From positions 54,440 to 118,439 of the forward strand of contig NZ_JAYGIG010000116.1 of assembly GCF_034932105.1 (NCBI RefSeq): a stretch of 64,000 bases of DNA. The letters run 5' to 3'. Position 1 is the stretch's first letter. Every line of letters starts with the position of its first letter. The notes beneath the pieces were generated by a model, which worked only from the letters and a program-made list of their open reading frames with translations, did not search any database and was not told where the DNA came from. A program made the translations under genes and the position numbers. This DNA is from Leptothoe sp034932105. GTDB lineage: Bacteria; Cyanobacteriota; Cyanobacteriia; Phormidesmidales; Phormidesmidaceae. Positions 26,180 to 34,855 of the stretch are shown in pieces.

Positions 26180-28957
26180 TTAGTCATCCGAGTCGGAGGT
26201 ATCATTATCATCATCAGCATCGATTGCTTCAGTCCCTGACTCATCCACTGACTCATCAGTCACTAAGTCATCAGCAACTGAGGCATCTGGGCTGGGGATG
26301 CCATCTGATTCAGAATTGTTGATGTCCGCCTCTGAGCCACTACCAGGTTCACTGGGGATATTCTCCTCATCAATTTCTAACTCGGGCACAATGGCAACGG
26401 CTGCGATCGCATCATCTCCCCCCAATCGCTGTAGCTGCACCCCAGTGGCCATGCGCGACTGGATAGAAATGGCATCAACGGCCTGACGAATAATAATGCC
26501 GCGCTGGGTCACCAGCATCAGTTCGTCGCGAGGATGTACCACCCGCAGAGCCACCAGTTCATCGTTTTCCTTGCGGAATTTCATCCCCACCAGACCCATG
26601 CCAGCCCGGTTTTGCAAACGGAAATTTTCCACCCGCACCCGTTTACCCAGCCCCCCGGCAGCAATAATTAAAACCCAAGGACCAGCATCTCCCTCGGCCA
26701 CCGTTACGTCAGTTTCTGTCGCCTCTGTCGCCTCTGCCGCCTCTGTCTCGGTGGCCTCATCGACATCCGCCCCATCACCCTCCTCCACTTCAGAAGCCGC
26801 CACCTTATCGGTGATCGCCGCCGCTAAGATATCCATACTAATGAGCCTATCGCCATCCCGCAGGGACATGGACCGAACACCACGAGTAGGTCGACCCAAC
26901 GGTCGTAGCTGGGTGTTATCGGCCCTAAAGTGAATGGTCATGCCATGGTGAGAACCAATAATGATGCTGTCCGCGGTCCGGGCCAATCGCACCCAACGTA
27001 GCTCGTCGCCATCCTCTAGGGAAATGGCGATCAGACCGTTGGTGCGAATATTACTAAAGGCGGACAGGGCCGTCTTTTTAATAAAGCCGCCATGGGTGAG
27101 CATGACCAAATACACATCTTCCGAAAACTCCGGCACCCCCAGCACAGACGTAACTTTTTCCTCCCGGGGGATGGGCAACATTTGCACGATGGGATTCCCC
27201 CGCGCCGCCCGAGACCCTTCGGGAATTTGATAGGCCCGCAGGGTGTAGGCCACCCCACGATCGGTGAAAAACAACACATGATCGTGGGTACAACAGGTAA
27301 TGAAATGATTGATCCCATCGTCATCCTTCATCCGGGTACCCGACTTACCACGGGTGGCCCGGTTTTGGGCCTCAAATGTCGAAACGGGCATCCGCTTGAT
27401 GTAACCCTGTTCCGTCACCAGGATCACCACCTGTTCATTGGCAATCAGGGAAATATCCGTCAGTTCATCTTCCGCTGCTTCAATGACGGTCCGCCGCTCG
27501 TTGGCGTGGGCGGCACGAATCTGCTCCAGCTCTTCTTGAATGATTGCCAGGATGCGCTCGCGACGGGCCAAAATGTCCCGCAGATCCGTGATTTTTTCCT
27601 GCAGGGACTCATGCTCTAGCTGGATTTTGTCGGCTTCTAGGGCGGTCAGACGCCGTAGCTGCATCTGCAGAATGGCATCAGCCTGCACCGAGGACAGCTC
27701 GTAGGAGTCCATCAGCTCCTGCTTAGCAGTGGCCACATCCGCCGCATGGCGAATCAGGGCAATCACCGCATCCAGGTTATCCAAGGCGATCAGATATCCC
27801 TGGAGAATGTGGTCCCGCTCTTCAGCCTTACGCAGCTCATACCGGGTGCGGCGGGTAATGGTCTCCACCCGGAAGTCTAAAAAGACTTCTAAAAATCTCT
27901 TTAGGGTTAACAGTTGGGGCTCACCGTTGACCAGGGCCAACATGTTTACACCGAAGTTGTTTTGCAGGGGTGTCTGCTTGTAGAGATTGTTGAGCACCAC
28001 CTTGGGATAGGCGTCCCGCTTGAGTTCGATCACCACGCGCATGCCGTCGCGATCGCTCTCGTCACGGATGTCAGAAATGCCGTCCAACCGCCGGTCGTTG
28101 ACCATCTCGGCAATCTTTTCTATCAAACCAGCTTTGTTGGTTTGATAGGGCAGTTCGGTAATAATAATGGCTTCCCGGTCAGGACGACCGGTATATTCTA
28201 GGGTTTCAATGGCGGCTACCCCACGCATGGTGACGGAACCGCGCCCGGTGAGATAAGCATCGCGAATGCCACTACTGCCGATGATCTGGGCCCCGGTGGG
28301 AAAATCTGGCCCATGAATGTGGTTCACCATCAGCTCTTCGCTGGTAATCTCAGGATTTTGGATCAGGGCAATCACACCGTCCAACAGTTCACCCAAGTTG
28401 TGGGGGGGAATGTTGGTGGCCATGCCCACCGCAATCCCCGAGGAGCCATTGAGCAACAGCTGCGGGATGCGCGCAGGCATCACCGTGGGTTCTTGCTGGG
28501 AACCGTCAAAGTTGTCGGCAAAGTCAACGGTCTCGGATTCAATATCCTGAAGCAACGCCTCACTGGTCAGGGCATGGAGCCGCGACTCGGTGTATCGCAT
28601 GGCAGCGGGCGGATCGTTGTCGATGGAGCCGAAGTTACCGTGGCCAGAGATCAGCGGAGCCCGCATGGAAAAGTCCTGGGCCATGCGCACCAAGGCATCG
28701 TACACAGCGGTATCGCCGTGGGGATGGTACTTACCCAGCACTTCACCGACCACACGGGCGCATTTTCTAAAGGGCCGATCTGCAGTTAACCCCAGCTCAT
28801 GCATAGCGTAGAGAATACGGCGATGCACTGGCTTGAGACCATCCCTCGCATCCGGTAAGGCGCGCCCCACAATGACGCTCATGGCGTACTCTAGGTAGGA
28901 CCGGGACATCTCGCTACGCAGATTGGTGGATACAATCCGCTCTTGGGGATTACTCAT
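26180..28957 (-). CDS. gyrA: DNA gyrase subunit A
   Basis: About 925 residues, longer than the usual ~860. It carries the breakage-reunion domain with GLKPVHRRILYAMHELG, the HPHGD block and the catalytic Tyr in AAMRYTESRL. The C-terminal six-bladed domain includes a divergent GyrA box (QNRATRGKSG). Two acidic low-complexity stretches are unusual: an insertion at ~714-756 inside the C-terminal domain (EVEEGDGADVDEATETEAAE) and a tail of ~60 residues rich in Asp, Glu and Ser. With GyrB it introduces negative supercoils. The ATG at 28957 follows an AAGGAG-like site in the leader; a TTG lies six codons upstream. Confidence 0.93.
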   Translation of the reverse strand: MSNPQERIVSTNLRSEMSRSYLEYAMSVIVGRALPDARDGLKPVHRRILYAMHELGLTADRPFRKCARVVGEVLGKYHPHGDTAVYDALVRMAQDFSMRAPLISGHGNFGSIDNDPPAAMRYTESRLHALTSEALLQDIESETVDFADNFDGSQQEPTVMPARIPQLLLNGSSGIAVGMATNIPPHNLGELLDGVIALIQNPEITSEELMVNHIHGPDFPTGAQIIGSSGIRDAYLTGRGSVTMRGVAAIETLEYTGRPDREAIIITELPYQTNKAGLIEKIAEMVNDRRLDGISDIRDESDRDGMRVVIELKRDAYPKVVLNNLYKQTPLQNNFGVNMLALVNGEPQLLTLKRFLEVFLDFRVETITRRTRYELRKAEERDHILQGYLIALDNLDAVIALIRHAADVATAKQELMDSYELSSVQADAILQMQLRRLTALEADKIQLEHESLQEKITDLRDILARRERILAIIQEELEQIRAAHANERRTVIEAAEDELTDISLIANEQVVILVTEQGYIKRMPVSTFEAQNRATRGKSGTRMKDDDGINHFITCCTHDHVLFFTDRGVAYTLRAYQIPEGSRAARGNPIVQMLPIPREEKVTSVLGVPEFSEDVYLVMLTHGGFIKKTALSAFSNIRTNGLIAISLEDGDELRWVRLARTADSIIIGSHHGMTIHFRADNTQLRPLGRPTRGVRSMSLRDGDRLISMDILAAAITDKVAASEVEEGDGADVDEATETEAAEATEATETDVTVAEGDAGPWVLIIAAGGLGKRVRVENFRLQNRAGMGLVGMKFRKENDELVALRVVHPRDELMLVTQRGIIIRQAVDAISIQSRMATGVQLQRLGGDDAIAAVAIVPELEIDEENIPSEPGSGSEADINNSESDGIPSPDASVADDLVTDESVDESGTEAIDADDDNDTSDSDD

Positions 28958-29268
28958 ACAGAAAGGAGACTCCAAAGACGTCTGGAAAACAATGCCTAAC
29001 TAAACAGGTTCTCAGTTAGGGTTTTAAGTCCCCTAAACTAGGAATTGTGAGGCCAGATTTTCCTGGAAAATTCTCAATGAGAATGGCTATTTATTTTAGC
29101 ACATTATTGGGATTCTTGATGGGCGCTGTATCCCTGAAAAATCAAGGGTTTGGGGTTATATTTTCTAGGGTCGTTGAGATGGGGGTGCCAAGGCTGGGAA
29201 TCACCTCGGAAATAAAGGCCATCACAGGGCAGTCTATTACGTCTGTTAAAGACTCTGGAGAAAAAACA

Positions 29269-30201
29269 ATGGCATTCTCGACTGTGCCGTTTCGGGTAAT
29301 TTATTCTGATCGGTTTTTAGACCATGACACCGGTATGGGCCATCCTGAAAATGCAGGGCGACTGACGGCGGTGGTATCGGCCTTGAAGGCCCATCCCATG
29401 GCCCAAAACCTGGAGTGGGTGGAGCCTTGCGATCGCAACCCCCTACCCCACATCAACACCGTCCACGACCCAGCCTATGTCCTGACCCTCCAACGCATCG
29501 CCGAGCAGGGTGGTGGCGACTTAGATGGCGACACCCCCGTCTCCGCTGCCAGTTATGACATTGCCCTCCTAGCGGCGGCCGCCTGGATGGATGGAGTAGA
29601 CCATGTGTTGGGGGATAAAGACACCTCGGCATTTATCCTGGCCCGTCCCCCTGGTCACCATGCCGAATATGGCCAGGGCATGGGGTTTTGCCTGTTAAGC
29701 AATGCCGCCATTGCCGCCCACTACGCCCTGATGCAATCCGGCATCCAGCGGGTGGCGGTGCTGGACTGGGATGTCCACCATGGCAACGGCACCCAACAAC
29801 TGGTGGGTAACCACCCCCAGCTTGCCTACTGCTCACTCCACCAAATGCCGGCCTATCCGGGTACTGGCCATGCCCAGGAAACCGGCGGTCATGGCAATGT
29901 GTGTAATATTCCCATGGCCCCCGGCAGTGCCTTTGAGGACTATCATGCCCGCTTTGAGCAGCAGGTTATGCCATTTCTCCAACAGTTTCAGCCGGATCTG
30001 TTGATTGTTAGTGCAGGCTACGATGCCACTGCCGCCGATCCCTTGGCCGAGGTGAATCTGAGGCCAGAAGACTATGGCGTGTTTACTCAGTTGTGCAAAA
30101 CCGTAGCCCCTAAAATGCTCTTTGGCCTGGAGGGAGGGTATGACTATGGAGCCTTGAGCCAATCGATTGTGCACACCATTCTGGGCTGGTTGGAGGATTA
30201 A
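29269..30201 (+). CDS. Histone-deacetylase-family (AcuC/acetylpolyamine-type) hydrolase
   Basis: 310 residues. It has the zinc-hydrolase signatures of the family: RPPGHHAEYGQGMGFCLLSN (~125), LDWDVHHGNGTQ (~165, metal ligands) and SAGYDATAADPL (~255). Bacterial members remove acyl groups from acetoin-pathway enzymes or polyamines; the substrate here is unknown. The ATG at 29269 with a GGAG site 8 nt upstream is chosen. The frame is open much further upstream (to 29047), but that extension shows no family similarity. It converges on the glycogen phosphorylase gene. Confidence 0.88.
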   Translation: MAFSTVPFRVIYSDRFLDHDTGMGHPENAGRLTAVVSALKAHPMAQNLEWVEPCDRNPLPHINTVHDPAYVLTLQRIAEQGGGDLDGDTPVSAASYDIALLAAAAWMDGVDHVLGDKDTSAFILARPPGHHAEYGQGMGFCLLSNAAIAAHYALMQSGIQRVAVLDWDVHHGNGTQQLVGNHPQLAYCSLHQMPAYPGTGHAQETGGHGNVCNIPMAPGSAFEDYHARFEQQVMPFLQQFQPDLLIVSAGYDATAADPLAEVNLRPEDYGVFTQLCKTVAPKMLFGLEGGYDYGALSQSIVHTILGWLED

Positions 30202-30209
30202 AATTACAG

Positions 30210-30253
30210 AACCCATGGGCAAGAAGATCTGAAGGTCTTCTTGCCCATGGGTT
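30210..30253. terminator. Strong bidirectional hairpin
   Basis: An 18-bp perfect stem with an 8-nt loop (TCTGAAGG) between the convergent deacetylase-like and glgP genes. The central arm sequence is ACCCATGGGCAAGAAGA. Confidence 0.8.
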
Positions 30254-30305
30254 AACTGGAATGGATATGGATTGCTGACCAAACGGTTCAGTCAGCTTTT
30301 ACGTT

Positions 30306-32936
30306 CTAAACGCCCACCTGGGCAAACGCAGGCAGTTCCATATTGCCCACATCGATGCTGACATGGTCTGGATCGGCCCAGAGGATCAGGCGAGGCAGGT
30401 AGGCGCTGCTCAAATGCTCATGGTTGGGCAACACCCGTAGGGAGAATCCCTGCAGACCACTGTGCCCATAGGCCACATTAAGGGTGTATAAGCTGCTGCC
30501 ATCAGCATCTTGTCCCCGATAGACCATGGCCGTCGCTTGACCACCCTGCAGCTCACCATCCACATCGATGCCACCCTGGTAGAATTCCACCGAAACATCC
30601 GATGCCTGGAGGCGACCCAGATAGACCCGTGCCGTTACCTGGAGGGGCTCATTAACCTGCAAATCCACATCGTGGGACAGGCCAATTTGGGCGATGGAAA
30701 TCTGTTGCCAGTGCTGGTACAACTCAGACTGCCACTGGGCTAGGGCCTTGGCAGGAGCATAGTCATTAACCAACAACTGACGACCCCGATCCGACGCGGC
30801 AAAATAACCCAGGTTCGAGTACTCCTGTAACATCCGAGCCGTATTAAAGGCCGGGGTATTTAACCGGATAGCGGCCTTCATCTTGGACACCCAGCCCCGG
30901 GGAATACCATGGTTATCGCGATTATAGAAGAGAGGAACTACGGCGGTTTCTAGGAGTTCATAGAGGTCATTGGCCTCCACTTCATCCTGGTATTCCTGGT
31001 CTTCGTAGTCTTCCCCAGAACCAATGGGCCAGCCGGTTGCAACATAGTCCGCCTCATCCCACCAGCCGTCTAGGACGCTGAGGTTGGGGAGACCGTTCAT
31101 TGCCGCTTTCATGCCGCTGGTGCCGGAGGCTTCCCGAGGGCGACGGGGGTTGTTCAGCCACACATCACAACCTGACACCATCCAACGGGCCACGTGAATA
31201 TCGTAGTTGGGCACAAATACGATGAACCGATCCAAACCTTCGTCACGGGTGAAGTGAATAATGTTACGGATCAGCTCTTTACCAGGAATATCCTTGGGGT
31301 GAGCCTTACCGGCAATAACAAATTGGACCCGGCGACCCAGGGAGTTTTCAACAATCTTGCGCAGACGCTCCACATCCCGCAGGAACAGGGTGGCGCGCTT
31401 ATAGGTGGCAAAGCGACGGGCAAAACCGATGGTTAAAATGCTGGGGTCCAACACTTCCTGCGCCCGCTCCATTTCCAAATGGGAGCCACCGCGCTCTTTA
31501 ACGGCCTTGCGCATGCGATCGCGAACGGACACCACCAAATGGGAACGACAGCTTTCGTGGTTGCGCCAAATTTCCTCATCGGGGATGGCACTCACCTTGT
31601 CCCATAGGGGGTCGTCCACCCCAGCGCTATCCCACTCGACTCCCAGGTAGCGGTCATAGAGTTCCTGGGTGGACTTGGCCACACAGCTACGGGCGTGAAC
31701 ACCGTTGGTAATGGAGGTGATGGGCACCTCATCGGCGGGCAAACTGGGCCACAGACCACCAAACATGGTGCGGGATACGGCACCGTGGAGCTTACTCACA
31801 CCGTTAACAAAGGAGGCCATCTTAATGGCCAATACTGCCATGCTAAAGGGGGCGTCATTATCGGTGGTCTCAGTTTCCCGACCCAAGCCTAAGAAATGCT
31901 CATGGGATAGGCCAAACCGGGCAGCATAGTGCCCCAGGTAATGGAAGACCTTATCGGGGGGGAAGAGGTCAATCCCGGCGGGTACAGGGGTGTGGGTGGT
32001 AAACAGTTGGGTAGCTTGGGCCAACTGCTGAGCCTCACTAAAGCTCAAGCCCTTGTCATCCATCAGCATGCTGATCCGCTCTAGGGCCAAAAATGCTGAG
32101 TGACCTTCATTTAGGTGGTAGGCGGAGGGCTCATGACCCAGGGCCTTCAGCATCCGCACACCGCCAATCCCCAGCATCATTTCCTGGTGGATGCGCATGT
32201 CGATGTCACCACCGTATAAGCGATCGCAAATATCCTGATCGTGGGGAGCGTTAGGCTCAATATTGGTATCCAACAGATACAAAGGCACCCGACCCACATC
32301 TACTCGCCAGATCCGAGCATAGACCTTACGACCGGGATAGTCCACGGCAATACGCAGCTCATTCCCCTGGGCATCATGCTCTAGGGTCAGGGGCATATTA
32401 TAAAAATCATTGATGGGGTAGCGCTCCTGCTGCCAACCATCCGCATTCAGATACTGGGCAAAGTAGCCTTCCTGGTACAGCAAGCCAACGCCCACTAGGG
32501 GCAAACCCAAATCGCTAGCGGTCTTTAGATGGTCACCCGCTAGTACCCCTAAACCACCTGAGTAAACCGGCAGGCAGGTGGTGAGGCCAAACTCCATGGA
32601 GAAGTAGGCATAGCACTCATGGTCAGTGGGATTAGCCCGATTCTGATCGTACCAAGACTGGGCATTTAGGTAATGTTCTAAACGCTCCACAGCATGGTTC
32701 ATCTGGGCAAGAAACCCGCCATCTGCAGCTACAGTCTGCAGCCGATCTTGGCTGATGGTGCTCAGCATCAAGATGGGGTTGTATCGACAGGAAGCCCACA
32801 GACCCGGGTCCAATCGTTTAAATAGGTCAATAGTCCCCACATCCCAATCCCAATGGATATTCTCAGCCAGCTGACGTAGCGGTGCTAATGAAGGGGGTAG
32901 GGTGGGTGTAACGTTAAAAGTACGAATTGGGCGCAT
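30306..32936 (-). CDS. glgP: Alpha-glucan (glycogen) phosphorylase, DUF3417-type
   Basis: 876 residues. It begins with the DUF3417 helical region (LRQLAENIHWDWD) typical of the large bacterial phosphorylases. It then has YFSMEFGLTTCLPVYSGGLGVLAGDH (~110-135), HLNEGHSAFL and the PLP-lysine motif EASGTSGMKAAMNG (~600). It releases glucose-1-phosphate from glycogen in the cytosol. The start is ATG at 32936. Confidence 0.94.
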   Translation of the reverse strand: MRPIRTFNVTPTLPPSLAPLRQLAENIHWDWDVGTIDLFKRLDPGLWASCRYNPILMLSTISQDRLQTVAADGGFLAQMNHAVERLEHYLNAQSWYDQNRANPTDHECYAYFSMEFGLTTCLPVYSGGLGVLAGDHLKTASDLGLPLVGVGLLYQEGYFAQYLNADGWQQERYPINDFYNMPLTLEHDAQGNELRIAVDYPGRKVYARIWRVDVGRVPLYLLDTNIEPNAPHDQDICDRLYGGDIDMRIHQEMMLGIGGVRMLKALGHEPSAYHLNEGHSAFLALERISMLMDDKGLSFSEAQQLAQATQLFTTHTPVPAGIDLFPPDKVFHYLGHYAARFGLSHEHFLGLGRETETTDNDAPFSMAVLAIKMASFVNGVSKLHGAVSRTMFGGLWPSLPADEVPITSITNGVHARSCVAKSTQELYDRYLGVEWDSAGVDDPLWDKVSAIPDEEIWRNHESCRSHLVVSVRDRMRKAVKERGGSHLEMERAQEVLDPSILTIGFARRFATYKRATLFLRDVERLRKIVENSLGRRVQFVIAGKAHPKDIPGKELIRNIIHFTRDEGLDRFIVFVPNYDIHVARWMVSGCDVWLNNPRRPREASGTSGMKAAMNGLPNLSVLDGWWDEADYVATGWPIGSGEDYEDQEYQDEVEANDLYELLETAVVPLFYNRDNHGIPRGWVSKMKAAIRLNTPAFNTARMLQEYSNLGYFAASDRGRQLLVNDYAPAKALAQWQSELYQHWQQISIAQIGLSHDVDLQVNEPLQVTARVYLGRLQASDVSVEFYQGGIDVDGELQGGQATAMVYRGQDADGSSLYTLNVAYGHSGLQGFSLRVLPNHEHLSSAYLPRLILWADPDHVSIDVGNMELPAFAQVGV

Positions 32937-33130
32937 ATGGTTTCTGACGCGAGTGCTTCAAGTCCACGAACATTCTGACCCTGAAACTGGAATTAGGGCC
33001 AACCCTTAATACTCTTTTTGCTCCCCAGGCATATTTTTCCTTAGGCAAACCGTCAGGAATCAAGGGATAGCCCCAAAGCTAAAATCTTTCTTCAATTAAG
33101 GACAGTTCGGGTTAGCAGCCTGTACTTCGT

Positions 33131-33160
33131 TGCCTTTTATTGCCTTTTATTGCCTTTTGT
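33131..33160. repeat. Three tandem copies of a 10-mer
   Basis: TGCCTTTTAT is repeated three times (the last copy ends GT). It lies in the leader of glgP, just past the stop of the pentein-like gene. Confidence 0.7.
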
Positions 33161-33190
33161 TCTGTATAAGTCATGTAACTTGATGGGAAT

Positions 33191-34570
33191 TTACCAGTGC
33201 GCCCCTTTAATGCGGCACCCCACCCCTCCCCGTTCCTGAAGGCTCTTATGGGCTGCCTGTTCGGGACTAAAAAAAACGTTTTCCACGATCTGCCATCCCG
33301 TTGTCATTAGGGCTGCAAATCGTTCTTCCTGGGCCTTGATACCGCCGTTAGTGATGTAGTAATTTAAGCCATTTTTACCGGTGACAAATTCGCCATTGAA
33401 AAAGTTGTAAAACACCTCGTTTTCTAGCTTCTCTCGCCGCACCTTTAGGCCCGCTGCGGTTAAGTCCTGGGCGGCATCGTTCTCTAGGTTGCATTGCAAC
33501 TGCAACTTGGCGGCCATTCTCTCTGTGGTCTGGCAAGGGACCATTTCGGCAATCTCAATGGCGTTTTGGAGGGCCTCGCTACTATCGTTTAAAATCACCA
33601 CCCCATGGCCGACAAATAGCATGCCCATGTCTAAATGGAACTGTCCTGGCTGCTCGACACAGACAACCTGCGCAATGGTGTCCAAGCCAAAATCCTCACA
33701 GATCAGTCTCCTCACATCGTTGTCGCTGAGTTGATAAATGTTGGCGGTGGCTGCGATCGCATCTTTGCCCACCAGAACCATCGGTTGGCCGGTTATATCT
33801 TCTCCGACCATCATATTACCACCTTCTATATAGGCCCGAATGTGGCCCACCGGTTGTGCTTTTGCCCGGGCTGCCTGTTCCCGCTCCAGTCCCATCCTCA
33901 AAGCATTTACCCGGACCCCCAACAGAATCCACAGCTGATCTTCCTGGAGTACTTCTGCCAGATCCTCTGGGGGTACTTTTCCTTGCCACCGTTGTTTTCT
34001 TCCCTCAGTCATGGCCCAGATCAACAACTCCTGATCAAATGGATTGAGCACGGCTACCCGGCCATTCTCCAAGTATTCCACACTGTCCTCGGCCCATTTC
34101 GAGACCGGATTTTGCAATGCTGTTATGGCATAGTCCAGGGTTTTATAGTCGTCTTTAGCCAACTGTTGTTCAACGTCGTTGCGACCGATGGTGTCGGTTA
34201 GAATTTCCAAGCGCAACCCCAGTTCTTTAGCCGTTCTGGCAAGGAACCGGAGGTGCTCCAGCTCTGTCTCGACCGGTTGCTCCGATTGGCCCCGGGTATA
34301 GTTCAGATGCAGTACCGTAGTCCGACCACTGGGGGTTTTCTTATGGGGGAGGGAGCGCCCCGTATCCACCTCAGGAACCATAGCCCGAATGCGGGCCTGA
34401 ATGGATGCCACAGTTTCCCCCAGGGCATTATTTGCCCCATCCTCAGCCGGCTCCTCCATCTGCCTTAACATTTTGTGCAGCCTCGTCAGCAACGGCTCCA
34501 TCGTCAGTGACGGCTCCATTGAGGCTCCTATGGATTGCGTGCTGGGCTTTTCTGGGGGATGCTCTAGCAT
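33191..34570 (-). CDS. Divergent pentein-fold (amidinotransferase/deiminase-like) protein
   Basis: 459 residues, not a family I can name. The C-terminal two-thirds contain spaced motifs like those of guanidine-modifying pentein enzymes. These are WAEDSVEYLENGRVAVLNP (~160), EGGNMMVG (~250), a His-x-Asp site in QFHLDMGMLFVG (~310) and a Cys near the C-terminus in GGVGCRIKG (~452). In that superfamily the Cys and His form the catalytic pair. The first ~110 residues are a charged helical extension. It might act on a free or protein-bound arginine-like group; this is inference. It sits divergently upstream of the three-domain phycobilisome linker. The ATG at 34570 is chosen; internal ATGs near residues 18-24 are possible. 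Confidence 0.6.
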   Translation of the reverse strand: MLEHPPEKPSTQSIGASMEPSLTMEPLLTRLHKMLRQMEEPAEDGANNALGETVASIQARIRAMVPEVDTGRSLPHKKTPSGRTTVLHLNYTRGQSEQPVETELEHLRFLARTAKELGLRLEILTDTIGRNDVEQQLAKDDYKTLDYAITALQNPVSKWAEDSVEYLENGRVAVLNPFDQELLIWAMTEGRKQRWQGKVPPEDLAEVLQEDQLWILLGVRVNALRMGLEREQAARAKAQPVGHIRAYIEGGNMMVGEDITGQPMVLVGKDAIAATANIYQLSDNDVRRLICEDFGLDTIAQVVCVEQPGQFHLDMGMLFVGHGVVILNDSSEALQNAIEIAEMVPCQTTERMAAKLQLQCNLENDAAQDLTAAGLKVRREKLENEVFYNFFNGEFVTGKNGLNYYITNGGIKAQEERFAALMTTGWQIVENVFFSPEQAAHKSLQERGGVGCRIKGAHW

Positions 34571-34855
34571 ATATTTTGGGCTTTCTGAGCTATTTTTGGG
34601 CCATTCGTCCGCACGTTCATGGTTGCTTCCTAGGGAAAATGCCTGGAGAAAAGTGCCTTCATGAAAGTTTATTACGGAGTGTCCTCCCTAGAGGTGCCTG
34701 GAATTGTAACAATTCCTCAAAGTTGGCAGGGCCTAACCTTAATAAAATTAGGGAATAGCCTGACGCTAAATAAAGTTGGAGTCCCCCCTGATGGGCTAAA
34801 GATCTCAACCTTGGGTTTCCATGTACTAACAATATAAAAAATTAGGAGACATTGA

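Noticed and set aside
29047..29268. 74-residue N-terminal extension of the deacetylase-family protein
   Set aside because: The family domain begins right after the ATG at 29269, which has a good ribosome site. The extension is not conserved-looking.
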